A program made the position numbers and the translations under genes. Under the pieces are notes generated by a model. It had not been told where the DNA came from, made no database searches, and worked only from the letters and a program-made list of their open reading frames with translations. A stretch of 64,000 nucleotides of DNA from assembly GCA_017437125.1 (NCBI GenBank), contig JAFSBV010000003.1, positions 39,795-103,794 on the forward strand. The letters are read 5' to 3'. This document shows, one piece after another, positions 16,201-23,280 of the stretch. The DNA comes from Bacteroidales bacterium. GTDB lineage: Bacteria > Bacteroidota > Bacteroidia > Bacteroidales > UBA932. Position 1 is the first letter of the stretch. Every line of letters begins with the position of its first letter.

Positions 16201-16707
16201 ATGAATTACCAAAGATTTAAGCAGGAGATTGATAATAGAAAACCACGATACTTGGTTAAGTACCATCAGTTGGTAGATTTAATTTCAAGAAAAGGTGCGA
16301 CCCAAGGAGGCGATTATATTCAATTTGGAGCCTATTATCAGACATATATGTATGCCTTTATGGTTGGGTATCACATCGGTGATTGTCAGCCTATATCGGG
16401 ATCTGGAGAGTCGAAAGATTTTGCTGCAATATCTCATTGGAAGCCGATAGAAATTTCGGATTATATTCAGATGTTGATTTTGTCAGAGCCAGAGGAAAAG
16501 CTCCATTTTAAATGGACTGATCTTGATAATATGGACGATGATCAGATTAAGGATTGCATCACTACTATCATAAGGCGTATAGAAGGGTATGCTAATGTAG
16601 GGTTTGAGTACATTCAGAAGAAGTTTGATGATGAGAAGGATGCATTTAAGTCTCCGTTCGTATTCGTTAACATTTTAAGAGAGGTGTCTGAAAAGAAAAA
16701 GATATGA
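16201..16707 (+). CDS. Dnd-operon protein of unknown function, 168 aa
   Basis: 168 residues, soluble, with a distinctive GGDYIQFGAYYQTYMYAFMVGYHIG segment split across residues 36-60 and a charged helical C-terminus. It may belong to one of the small dnd-associated families, but I cannot assign which. It lies 9 bases after the ATPase gene. Its TGA at 16705-16707 is followed in the same frame by the SBD-like coding sequence, so the two are separated by only one stop codon. See the entry at 16708 for the explanation I favour. Confidence 0.7.
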   Translation: MNYQRFKQEIDNRKPRYLVKYHQLVDLISRKGATQGGDYIQFGAYYQTYMYAFMVGYHIGDCQPISGSGESKDFAAISHWKPIEISDYIQMLILSEPEEKLHFKWTDLDNMDDDQIKDCITTIIRRIEGYANVGFEYIQKKFDDEKDAFKSPFVFVNILREVSEKKKI

Positions 16708-16712
16708 CTGAC
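16705..16712 (+). repeat. Tandem tetranucleotide TGAC-TGAC at a gene junction
   Basis: The sequence ATGACTGACAG spans the end of the 168-aa gene and the start of the SBD gene. Removing one TGAC copy gives ATGACAG, in which the ATG overlaps the upstream TGA (the ATGA junction seen elsewhere in the operon) and opens directly into the SBD frame as MTDSIVPQ. With both copies, the ATG at 16704 reads 12 codons to a stop. Confidence 0.7.
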
Positions 16713-17172
16713 AGATTCGATTGTTCCTCAATTTTACATTGATGCGTTATCAAATCTTAAAGTTCATTATACTTCTGGTAAACCTGCACCGCATAAGGCT
16801 ATCCTTTTGTTGGCTATTTCGGATCTGATAGAATCCGGAGTCATATCTAAGAATGAAATAGGAATGACAGAAGCCCTAAAGGTGGCATTTGAGGATAGGT
16901 GGAATAAACATGTGCCAAAGGATTCTCAATACAAAAGTGCTGTTTGGACTCCATATTGGCACATGGGATATGAAGAGTTTTGGCATTTCGTCCCTCTTGA
17001 TGGAGTATCGGAAGCAACGATTGCCAATTTAGCTGCTGGCCATACCGCCTCAATCGGTAAAATGAAGAGTCATATTAAGTACTCAACACTTGATGACGAA
17101 TTGTTTAGGTTATTATCCGATAATGTGGGTCGCATAAAGCTGCGTGAATTACTTATAAATACTTGGCTATAG
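16708..17172 (+). CDS. Stand-alone sulfur-binding-domain-like protein, start disrupted
   Basis: About 154 residues, LTDSIVPQFYIDAL... when read from CTG at 16708. The motif PHKAILLLAISDLIESG, then FEDRW, TPYWHMGYEEFWHFVP, and the tail LDDELFRLLSD...LLINTW match the N-terminal domain of HNH nucleases that read phosphorothioated DNA (ScoMcrA-type SBD). The HNH nuclease domain that normally follows is absent, so this would be a reader without a cutter. The only ATG (16704) is out of frame because of a 4-bp TGAC duplication. Expression would need CTG or another non-ATG start, readthrough of the TGA, or loss of one repeat. The rest of the frame is intact. Confidence 0.65.
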   Translation: MTDSIVPQFYIDALSNLKVHYTSGKPAPHKAILLLAISDLIESGVISKNEIGMTEALKVAFEDRWNKHVPKDSQYKSAVWTPYWHMGYEEFWHFVPLDGVSEATIANLAAGHTASIGKMKSHIKYSTLDDELFRLLSDNVGRIKLRELLINTWL

Positions 17173-17388
17173 TGGCTCTGATGTCAGATCTTTAACAGCT
17201 TTCCGGACTTCTTCTTTCCCGAAGATGCAGGAGAGTAGGTCAAGGCAGATATCAAGGGACTCTGATGCGGAACTGCGATCCTCAGTCGGAATGACAATAT
17301 TAGGATTGAATGTTTCATTGGTGCTTGGAACGGACTCAAAGTCGTAGCGGTAGGTGTAACCCTCAGATTTTATTTCGATGTATTTCAT
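17167..17388 (-). CDS. Hypothetical protein, 73 aa
   Basis: Unrecognised. The N-terminus KYIEIKSEGYTYRYDF suggests a beta hairpin and the C-terminus a short helix (GKEEVRKAVKDL). It converges on the SBD-like gene with a 6-base overlap. It has a good Bacteroidetes promoter 25 bases upstream, which supports it as a real gene. Confidence 0.55.
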   Translation of the reverse strand: MKYIEIKSEGYTYRYDFESVPSTNETFNPNIVIPTEDRSSASESLDICLDLLSCIFGKEEVRKAVKDLTSEPL

Positions 17389-17412
17389 TGCACGTTATTT
17401 TTAGTACAACGG

Positions 17413-17443
17413 CAAACATAAACAACATAAACAAGAACTTCAA
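17413..17443 (-). promoter_or_regulatory. Bacteroidetes-type promoter
   Basis: On the minus strand TTG (17443-17441) is separated by 20 bases from TATGTTTG (17420-17413), an exact match to TTG-N20-TAnnTTTG. It would drive the 73-aa gene starting at 17388. Confidence 0.6.
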
Positions 17444-17812
17444 GATAACTCCGGATTAACTTGCGTGTTCCAAAGACAAATCCCATCTTTGCACTGAAAG
17501 ATGTGCAAGTTCTTTGATAAACAGGCAGTTAAGGTGCTAAAAAGTGTAACCTGCGTGTAACCTTCAAATCCTTTCCCTTTGTAAAGGGCTGTATTTATGA
17601 GGGTTGAGATGTAAGAGTTCGAATCCCAAACGGTACTGACGGAGCTGAATTTGCAGAAATTTAGGTGTAACCTATTTTAGAGGCAGCGACCATTGGTTAC
17701 GATTTGGATACCAGAATCCGGCTATTTTTTGGCGACTTTACCTGCTTTTTGTTAGACGGAAACAGGACATGAAACCGCCTCTAACTCTTTGATAATCGGC
17801 ATAATAAAAAGA
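17444..17812. other. Gene-free stretch with GTGTAACC repeats and a tRNA-like fragment
   Basis: I see no gene here. The octamer GTGTAACC occurs twice close together near 17544-17562 and again near 17665, with another copy at about 17354 inside the 73-aa gene. At about 17617-17632 the stretch GAGTTCGAATCCCAA resembles a tRNA T-arm, but no cloverleaf can be built around it. TAGAGGC near 17680 is mirrored by GCCTCTA near 17776. Short repeats and a tRNA-like scrap next to an intact tRNA gene are what the end of an integrated element (arm-type integrase sites, att remnant) would look like; this is inference. Confidence 0.4.
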
Positions 17813-17843
17813 AAATGAGGCAGTTACGAAAACTGCCTCATTT
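17813..17843 (-). terminator. Rho-independent terminator of tRNA-Arg
   Basis: Arms AAATGAGGCAGTT (17813-17825) and AACTGCCTCATTT (17831-17843) are perfectly complementary around a 5-base loop. Read on the minus strand the hairpin is followed by TTTTCTTTTTATT. It sits 7 bases beyond the 3' end of the tRNA gene. Confidence 0.8.
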
Positions 17844-17849
17844 ATTTTC

Positions 17850-17926
17850 TGGTGATTCGGTTGGGATTCGAACCCAAGACCCACAGCTTAGAAGGCTGTT
17901 GCTCTATCCAACTGAGCTACCGAACC
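17850..17926 (-). tRNA. tRNA-Arg (anticodon UCU)
   Basis: The minus strand folds into a full cloverleaf. The acceptor stem GGTTCGG pairs with CCGAATC (one G-U), the D-arm is GCTCAGTTGGATAGAGC, the anticodon loop CTTCTAA gives UCU, and the T-loop is TTCGAAT. The 3' CCA is encoded at 17850-17852. The gene is a classic target for integrative elements and lies at the right margin of the accessory region. Confidence 0.95.
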
Positions 17927-18051
17927 GATCCTTGTTTTCTTGTGGAGGAGCTTTGGGGCTCATTCCAAAAGTGGGTGCAAAGATAGTGATTTTTTTTGGA
18001 TTTGCAATATTTGCGGCCCGGTTTCGTGAACATGGCATAAACCGGCATCAA

Positions 18052-18078
18052 GCCCCGCAGCTTAGAAGGCTGTGGGGC
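18052..18078 (-). repeat. Hairpin copying the tRNA-Arg anticodon arm
   Basis: The plus-strand stretch GCAGCTTAGAAGGCTGT is identical to the anticodon stem-loop of the adjacent tRNA-Arg(UCU) except at one stem base. It is extended by an extra GCCCC/GGGGC clamp. No other tRNA arm is present. It lies between the tRNA gene and the end of the small lipoprotein gene, and may be a tRNA remnant or a structured 3' end. Confidence 0.55.
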
Positions 18079-18087
18079 GGGGGTTCG

Positions 18088-18492
18088 TCAGAGGGGCTTG
18101 TCCTTATATGACGAGAGGCGTACCATCTCTGTGGCATAGGTGGTGTCGGATTCTTCGTAGTGCCAGATTATCTGGAGCAGGTCGTCGTTGCGGTGGGCTT
18201 CTTCGATGATGACGTTGCCTTGGGCCAGGGTCAGATGGAGGCCGGTGAAGCTGGCCGTGTGGTCGTGGGCTTCGTATGTGCCGTAGGATCCGGCTGCATT
18301 GTCGGCTTGGGCGGTGATGTTTCCGTTGCAGAGGAATTCTATCGTGAGTTCTTCGAACGGTGCTTCGGATGTTTCCCAGAGGGTGCGGTAGAATTCGTCA
18401 TCCACGGGACTTTCGTAAATGCATGATGTGCTGGTGAGGGCAGCTGCCAGGAGGGGAGCCGTGACAATGCTGCAGAATGAAATGGATCTCAT
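18088..18492 (-). CDS. Small secreted lipoprotein, unknown
   Basis: 134 residues with a signal peptide ending in the lipobox-like STSC at about 21-24, so it is likely lipid-anchored to the envelope. The mature part has beta-rich segments (ELTIEFLCNGNITAQ, SFTGLHLTLAQGN) similar in style to the small calycin or lipocalin-like lipoproteins of Bacteroidales. I cannot assign a family. It follows the DUF368 gene by 43 bases on the same strand and may be co-transcribed. Confidence 0.6.
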   Translation of the reverse strand: MRSISFCSIVTAPLLAAALTSTSCIYESPVDDEFYRTLWETSEAPFEELTIEFLCNGNITAQADNAAGSYGTYEAHDHTASFTGLHLTLAQGNVIIEEAHRNDDLLQIIWHYEESDTTYATEMVRLSSYKDKPL

Positions 18493-18535
18493 AAAAAACA
18501 GTCTGTAAGTTCGTTACAGACTGCTTTTTCAATCA

Positions 18536-19444
18536 TTATGCCGTTTTTTTCCTGCTGATCGCTTTTCCGGCTATCTCGATTCCGGTGACGAGGAAGAATC
18601 CGATCAGTGCGAATATGATGGCGCTTCCGTAAAGCATGCTGCCGGCTGCGTCTGCCTGTGCGAGGGCTTCGGGGTTGCTCCATGGCCAGACCTTGACGAG
18701 TGAGCCGATTATGAAGCCGGCAAGGACGATCATGGTCTCTTTCTGCCAGCGTGCGAGAAGCCAGTGGAGAAATTTCGAGAATGAGAGGATTCCGACTACG
18801 GCTCCGATGCCGAATGTGCCGATTATCAGAAGGTTCTGGCCTATATTCACTCCGGAAACAAGATCCGAGATGACTCCCATGATGTACTGGTATTTACCGA
18901 GGATCAGGAGGATGAAGCTGCCTGAGATGCCCGGGAGGATCATCGCGCAGATGGCGATTGCTCCGCTGATGAATATGAACCAGAGACCGTCAGGGGTCTG
19001 TGTAGGGGAGAGTGTGCATATCACGATGCCGAGCAGGATACCGAATACGAGGAAGAGGCCTTCGCGGATCTTCCAGCCTGAAATGCCGCGTATGATGAAT
19101 ATCGAAGATGCGACGATGAGGCCGAAGAAGAATGCCCACGTCTGGATCGGCTTGTTGGCCAGAAGGTGTTGCATGATGCTTGCAAGGCAAACGACGCTTA
19201 TGCCGATTCCGATGACGAGTGAAAGCAGGAATGATCCGTTGATATGCTTCCAGAATTCCTTGAATCTGCCTTTGAACAGGAGCTTCACCGCTTCTGTGTT
19301 GATAGAGGCGAGCGATCCGACGAATTCGTTATATATTCCCATTATGAAGGCGATCGTGCCTCCTGAGACTCCCGGGATCACATCTGCTGCTCCCATGCAT
19401 GCGCCTTTGATGGCCACAGTAATATATTTTATAAGTCCTTTCAT
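18536..19444 (-). CDS. DUF368 polyprenyl-phosphate transporter
   Basis: 302 residues, integral membrane, about nine hydrophobic segments. The N-terminal signature MGAADVIPGVSGGTIAFIMG and the internal repeat MILPGISGSFILLILG are diagnostic of DUF368. Members of this family recycle undecaprenyl phosphate across the membrane for peptidoglycan and surface polymer synthesis. The ATG overlaps the TGA of the upstream gene (ATGA), so it is coupled to a kinase-DUF6913-like pair. Confidence 0.88.
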   Translation of the reverse strand: MKGLIKYITVAIKGACMGAADVIPGVSGGTIAFIMGIYNEFVGSLASINTEAVKLLFKGRFKEFWKHINGSFLLSLVIGIGISVVCLASIMQHLLANKPIQTWAFFFGLIVASSIFIIRGISGWKIREGLFLVFGILLGIVICTLSPTQTPDGLWFIFISGAIAICAMILPGISGSFILLILGKYQYIMGVISDLVSGVNIGQNLLIIGTFGIGAVVGILSFSKFLHWLLARWQKETMIVLAGFIIGSLVKVWPWSNPEALAQADAAGSMLYGSAIIFALIGFFLVTGIEIAGKAISRKKTA

Positions 19445-19980
19445 TTTATTTTTGTCAAGAATTCTGTAATTGCAGAAAATATCTGTCGTGAATCAGGCTT
19501 GCTTTCTTCCGCCTGGCTTCCCGAGAATATCATGTCATATGCGTGTCCTTCAAATCCGCATCTTCCTATCTTGAAAGAGGCCTTTGAACATTTGCTCAGA
19601 AACTCAATAGGGAAACTTCCATTGTCAACCATTGAAATGAACAGGTCGCTCTGATCGGACAGGAGTGGTCCGGCCTTGCTGAAATCCGGGGTTCCAAGCC
19701 AGTCCAGTTCCTTTTTCAGGATTGTGGTGTTGATGCTTGTCAGGAGGAGTTCGTCCTTTCCCAGCTTGCGGAAGTCGAAGAAATAAATGCTCACCTTCAG
19801 CCCGTTTCTTTTTCCCCACGCCATGATTTCGTCCTTGAGAAGGTCGAAGCCAGGTTCCTCGACATCGATCACGACATTCACCGTCGTTATCTTGTCTAAA
19901 GGGATGAAACCTGTAGGCACATTGCTGATGTGCTTCCTTATCTTCCTTTTGCGGAATATGTCCAGTATTGATTCAAACAT
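19441..19980 (-). CDS. Conserved Bacteroidetes protein, DUF6913-like
   Basis: 179 residues, soluble. It starts with a basic RKRKIRKHI segment and contains alternating strands and helices (VNVVIDVEEPGF, GLKVSIYFFDF, DLFISMVDNGSF) consistent with a Rossmann-like fold. I believe it is the DUF6913 family, found widely in Bacteroidetes without known function. It starts 3 bases after the PfkB kinase gene and overlaps DUF368 by 4 bases. Confidence 0.6.
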   Translation of the reverse strand: MFESILDIFRKRKIRKHISNVPTGFIPLDKITTVNVVIDVEEPGFDLLKDEIMAWGKRNGLKVSIYFFDFRKLGKDELLLTSINTTILKKELDWLGTPDFSKAGPLLSDQSDLFISMVDNGSFPIEFLSKCSKASFKIGRCGFEGHAYDMIFSGSQAEESKPDSRQIFSAITEFLTKIK

Positions 19981-19983
19981 AGG

Positions 19984-20985
19984 CTATTCTGCCGGCGTAT
20001 TTGCCGCTATGAGTTCACGTATCTCCTTTTTCGCAGCCTTCCAGCGCGGGATGTCGATCTTTGTTCCGACCACTTCCACAACCTTCGCTGCGATTATCGA
20101 GCCAACCTCTCCGCACACCTTCAGCGGCATACCGAGCGAATGTGCATAGAGGAATCCTGCCGCATATGTGTCTCCGGCTCCAGTCGCGTCAACCGGTGAT
20201 GCCGGCCATGCCTCGATGAAATGATATTCATCTCCGCTCTTGACCATGGAACCGTCCTTTCCTACCTTTACGACGGCTATGCTGCATGAGCGCGCTATCT
20301 CGTCAAGGGCTTCGCGAGGTTCTTTCTTGGTAAATGCCTTCGCCTCGGTTTCATTTGCAAAGACAATATCGACATAATTCTCCACAAGGTCATGTAGAAA
20401 TGCATTGTTTGATTCCACAACATTATATGACGCCATGTCTATCGAAATGATGCATCCGGCTTCCTTCGCGAGCTCTACAGCCCTGCGTATAGTCGCTTGA
20501 TTCTGAACAAGATATCCTTCGATGTGGAAATAGTCATATCCTTTGAAATATTCCGGCTTCAGGTCTTCCGGAACCAGCTCGAGGGCGGCTCCGAGATAGA
20601 CGGCAAATGTCCTTTCTGCATTCGGAGCTGTAATGAACACCATTGCTCTTCCAGAAGAATGAATACCTTTCAGAAGGTTGGATTTTATGCCGTACTGTTC
20701 CTGGTCGCTCTTGAAAAGATGACCGAGGTCATCGTCTCCAACCTTGCCAATGAATCCGGATTCCATTCCGAAGATGGCAGTGCCGGTGATGGTGTTGGCA
20801 GCCGAGCCTCCCGCTACGAGCTGAACGCCCATCGGCTTGAGGGTCTTCCATATCTTGTCACCTGTCTCCATATCGACATGCTGCATGCTACCCTTTGGAA
20901 GATGGAACTCCTGAAGGAACCTGTCATCGGGCAAGACGGCCAGAATGTCCGTCAAAGCGTTTCCTATGCCTAATATTGACGCCAT
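19984..20985 (-). CDS. PfkB-family kinase, adenosine kinase-like
   Basis: 333 residues from the ATG at 20985; an upstream frame to 21099 would cross the promoter. The protein begins ASILGIGNALTDIL. It has a GGSAANT substrate-binding motif near residue 48 and the second PfkB signature DATGAGDTYAAGFL near 273, whose Asp is the catalytic base. The closest functional fit is adenosine or ribokinase-like sugar kinase; the exact substrate is not shown by sequence. It heads a leftward operon with the DUF6913-like and DUF368 genes. Confidence 0.85.
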   Translation of the reverse strand: MASILGIGNALTDILAVLPDDRFLQEFHLPKGSMQHVDMETGDKIWKTLKPMGVQLVAGGSAANTITGTAIFGMESGFIGKVGDDDLGHLFKSDQEQYGIKSNLLKGIHSSGRAMVFITAPNAERTFAVYLGAALELVPEDLKPEYFKGYDYFHIEGYLVQNQATIRRAVELAKEAGCIISIDMASYNVVESNNAFLHDLVENYVDIVFANETEAKAFTKKEPREALDEIARSCSIAVVKVGKDGSMVKSGDEYHFIEAWPASPVDATGAGDTYAAGFLYAHSLGMPLKVCGEVGSIIAAKVVEVVGTKIDIPRWKAAKKEIRELIAANTPAE

Positions 20986-21012
20986 AATTGTTCTTTTTAG
21001 ATATAAACCGGA

Positions 21013-21041
21013 CAAAGTTAGCAAATAATTGGATAAATTTG
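21013..21041. promoter_or_regulatory. Divergent promoter region
   Basis: CAAAGTTA at 21013-21020 is a minus-strand -7 box (TAACTTTG) for the PfkB kinase. TAAATTTG at 21034-21041 is a plus-strand -7 box for the membrane protein starting at 21071. Both fit TAnnTTTG; the matching -33 boxes are weak. Confidence 0.45.
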
Positions 21042-21070
21042 CAGCCTGTCCATCATGGGCATGTGCATAT

Positions 21071-22081
21071 ATGAATAAAAAAGTATCAGATATAATCAAA
21101 TACCTGCTGTCAGCCGCACTTGCTGCCGCGCTTCTGTATTTCTCATTCCGTGACGTGGAATGGGCTGATTTCCGTGAGGGACTTCAGTCATGCAGGTGGG
21201 AGTTCGTACTCCTGTCAATGGCTGCCGGATCATTCGCCTTCTGGCTCAGAGGCCTCCGCTGGCGCAAGCTCCTTCTCCCGATAGACGACAGCATATCGAG
21301 AACGACCACATTCAACGGCATAAACATCGGAAACATATCCAACTTCGTCTTTCCACGTATCGGCGAATTCGTCCGTTGCGGAGTGATCACACGTCGTTCG
21401 CAGCCTGCCGATCCGTCGGATCCGGAACATAAGAAGGCGTCATATGACAAGGTTCTTGGTACGGTCGTGCTCGAACGCAGCTGGGAGCTTCTGGTCATGC
21501 TTATCCTCCTTGCAGTGGTCGTGATTGGCGGCTTCGACCGTTTCGGAGGCTTCTTCGTCGATCAGATATGGACTCCGATGGCTTCGAGACTGGATTTCAA
21601 CATATGGTGGATCGCCGCCATCGTCATCCTCCTTGGTGTCGCCGCTCTTTGGGCATTATGGCGTTTCAGAAAGACCAATGCCTTCTGCATGAAGGTGTGG
21701 GGCATATTCAAAGGCATTCTGCAAGGTTTTGCCAGCTGTGCGAAGATGGACCGCAAGTGGATGTTTTTCGCATATACGGCCTTCATATGGATGACCTACT
21801 GGCTTATGGCTGCCAGCACTATGTGGGCGGCTCCTTTCCTCGATGATCTTACTCTCATCGACGCTCTTTTCCTCTCGCTCGTCGGCGGACTCGGATTTGC
21901 CGTTCCTGTTCCCGGCGGCATCGGTGCCTTCCATTTCATCATAAGTCTCGCCCTTTCGGGCATATATGGCGTACCTATGGAGATGGGTATCATATATGCG
22001 ACCCTTTCCCATACGTCGCAGGCCATCACCCAGATTATTTTCGGATTCGGATCATATGCATATGAGGCCTTGAAGAAATAG
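21071..22081 (+). CDS. Flippase-like membrane protein, LPG synthase TM family
   Basis: 336 residues from the ATG at 21071 (MNKKVSDIIKYLL); an in-frame start at 21029 would fall within the promoter. It has about eight transmembrane segments and the family motif ISNFVFPRIGEFVRCGVI near 90. The C-terminal GFAVPVPGGIGAFHFIISLAL is typical of the UPF0104 / lysylphosphatidylglycerol-synthase transmembrane domain. The soluble aminoacyl-transfer domain of MprF is absent, so a lipid flippase or lipid-binding role is more likely. Confidence 0.8.
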   Translation: MNKKVSDIIKYLLSAALAAALLYFSFRDVEWADFREGLQSCRWEFVLLSMAAGSFAFWLRGLRWRKLLLPIDDSISRTTTFNGINIGNISNFVFPRIGEFVRCGVITRRSQPADPSDPEHKKASYDKVLGTVVLERSWELLVMLILLAVVVIGGFDRFGGFFVDQIWTPMASRLDFNIWWIAAIVILLGVAALWALWRFRKTNAFCMKVWGIFKGILQGFASCAKMDRKWMFFAYTAFIWMTYWLMAASTMWAAPFLDDLTLIDALFLSLVGGLGFAVPVPGGIGAFHFIISLALSGIYGVPMEMGIIYATLSHTSQAITQIIFGFGSYAYEALKK

Positions 22082-22122
22082 GTGGCATTCATTTTGTTTC
22101 CGGCTTCATAAAAAGAAGAAAC

Positions 22123-22380
22123 ATGAACTTGAAAATCACTCACCTCAAAGAGCAGAACCGGTTTGAAACCTATGTGGAGGGACATGTGGCCTATGTCGAA
22201 TATGTTGTCAGGGACGGTTCTCTTGTCGTTATCCACACATTCGTACCCAGGCCTCTGAAAGGAAGGGGAATCGCTTCGGATCTGGTAAAGCAGGCTTATG
22301 ATTATGCTGACCGTGAAGGCCTCGGATGCAAGGCCACATGTTCCTATGCTTTGGCATGGCTTGAAAAACATGGATATTGA
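22123..22380 (+). CDS. YjdJ-type GNAT-like acetyltransferase
   Basis: 85 residues. The acetyl-CoA loop motif RPLKGRGIASDLVKQAYDYA follows a short beta sheet (AYVEYVVRDGSLVVIHTFV), and CSYALAWLEKHG closes the fold. This is the minimal single-domain GNAT (YjdJ-like) family, with unknown substrate. It follows the membrane protein gene at 42 bases and ends before a bidirectional terminator. Confidence 0.8.
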   Translation: MNLKITHLKEQNRFETYVEGHVAYVEYVVRDGSLVVIHTFVPRPLKGRGIASDLVKQAYDYADREGLGCKATCSYALAWLEKHGY

Positions 22381-22461
22381 TGCCCTTTTTATAAAGTTTG
22401 GCACAGGCTTTGCAAAAGCTTTATCACGGTTAGTTTAGTTGTTAATAATAGGGTTATAGTT

Positions 22462-22497
22462 CAACAGAGGGACATCGAAAACGATGTCCCTCTGTTG
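22462..22497. terminator. Bidirectional terminator
   Basis: A 16-bp perfect stem, 22462-22477 with 22482-22497, around the loop AAAA. It lies between the convergent acetyltransferase and exonuclease III genes. Confidence 0.8.
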
Positions 22498-22502
22498 ATT
22501 TT

Positions 22503-23279
22503 CTACTTTAAGATTAGCTCTACCGGGCAGTGGTCGGATCCGAATATCTCCGTATGTATCCTCGCATCTTCCAGTCTGTCTTTCAGGTTCTCGCTGGCAA
22601 CGAAATAGTCGATACGCCACCCGGCGTTCTTCTGTCGTGCCTGAAAACGGTATGACCACCATGAATATATGTCCGTCTGGTCCGGATGGAAAAATCTGAA
22701 TGTGTCGATGAACCCGGCATCAAGCAGGTTTGTGAACTGCGCACGTTCCTGGTCGGTGAATCCGGCGTTCATGCGGTTGGTCTTGGGGTTCTTCAGGTCT
22801 ATCTCCTTGTGAGCCACGTTGAGGTCGCCGCATACGATCACGCCCATCTTTTCCCCTTTTGCGTTTGTCTTTGCAGCAAGTCCGGTGAGATAAGCTCTGA
22901 AGTCGTCTTCCCACTTCATCCTGTAGTCAAGCCTCTTGAGACCGTCCTGAGAGTTCGGGGTATATACGCACACAAGATAGAAATCCTCCATCTCAAGTGT
23001 GATCACGCGTCCCTCATGATCATGCTCATCGATTCCTATTCCATAAGCCACGGACAGCGGTTCATGCTTGGTATATATGGCAGTGCCGGAATATCCCTTC
23101 TTCTCGGCATAGTTCCAGTATGACCTGTAGCCCAGGAACTCCAGATCGATCTGACCCTCCTGCAGCTTGGTCTCCTGCAGGCAGAAGAAATCCGCATCCA
23201 TCTCCTCGAAGATATCCGCGAATCCCTTTCCGCACACAGCCCTCAGGCCGTTCACATTCCACGAAATGAATTTATACAT
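22503..23279 (-). CDS. xth: Exodeoxyribonuclease III
   Basis: 258 residues from ATG at 23279. AP endonuclease/3'-5' exonuclease of base excision repair, belonging to the endonuclease/exonuclease/phosphatase fold. Visible motifs in order are SWNVNGLRA (metal site Asn), LQETKL (catalytic Glu), [14 protein letters not shown] (Asp/Asn), WRIDYF and the C-terminal SDHCPV with the catalytic His. It begins two bases after the cysS stop codon, so the pair is probably co-transcribed. Length and motif order are standard. Confidence 0.93.
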   Translation of the reverse strand: MYKFISWNVNGLRAVCGKGFADIFEEMDADFFCLQETKLQEGQIDLEFLGYRSYWNYAEKKGYSGTAIYTKHEPLSVAYGIGIDEHDHEGRVITLEMEDFYLVCVYTPNSQDGLKRLDYRMKWEDDFRAYLTGLAAKTNAKGEKMGVIVCGDLNVAHKEIDLKNPKTNRMNAGFTDQERAQFTNLLDAGFIDTFRFFHPDQTDIYSWWSYRFQARQKNAGWRIDYFVASENLKDRLEDARIHTEIFGSDHCPVELILK

Positions 23280-23280
23280 A

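Larger units (their letters stand above)
1..17849. mobile_element. Putative integrative element carrying a Dnd-type defence operon
   Basis: This accessory region combines a tyrosine recombinase, an excisionase-like HTH protein, a replication module (DnaC-like ATPase plus HTH organiser), an HNH nuclease and a decayed rteC-like gene with a DNA phosphorothioation operon. It is more AT-rich than the housekeeping genes to its right and its small genes overlap, as in phages and satellites. The right boundary is inferred to lie between 17390 and the tRNA-Arg gene at 17850. The left boundary is not visible and may lie outside the window. No direct-repeat att pair could be identified, so the extent is an inference. 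Confidence 0.55.

Noticed and set aside
17605-17640. A second tRNA gene around GTTCGAATCCC
   Set aside because: Only a T-arm-like stretch is present; no acceptor, D-arm or anticodon arm can be paired around it.
18636-19469. 277-residue open frame on the plus strand
   Set aside because: It is the antisense shadow of the DUF368 gene, with Met/Pro/Arg-rich composition and no family features.
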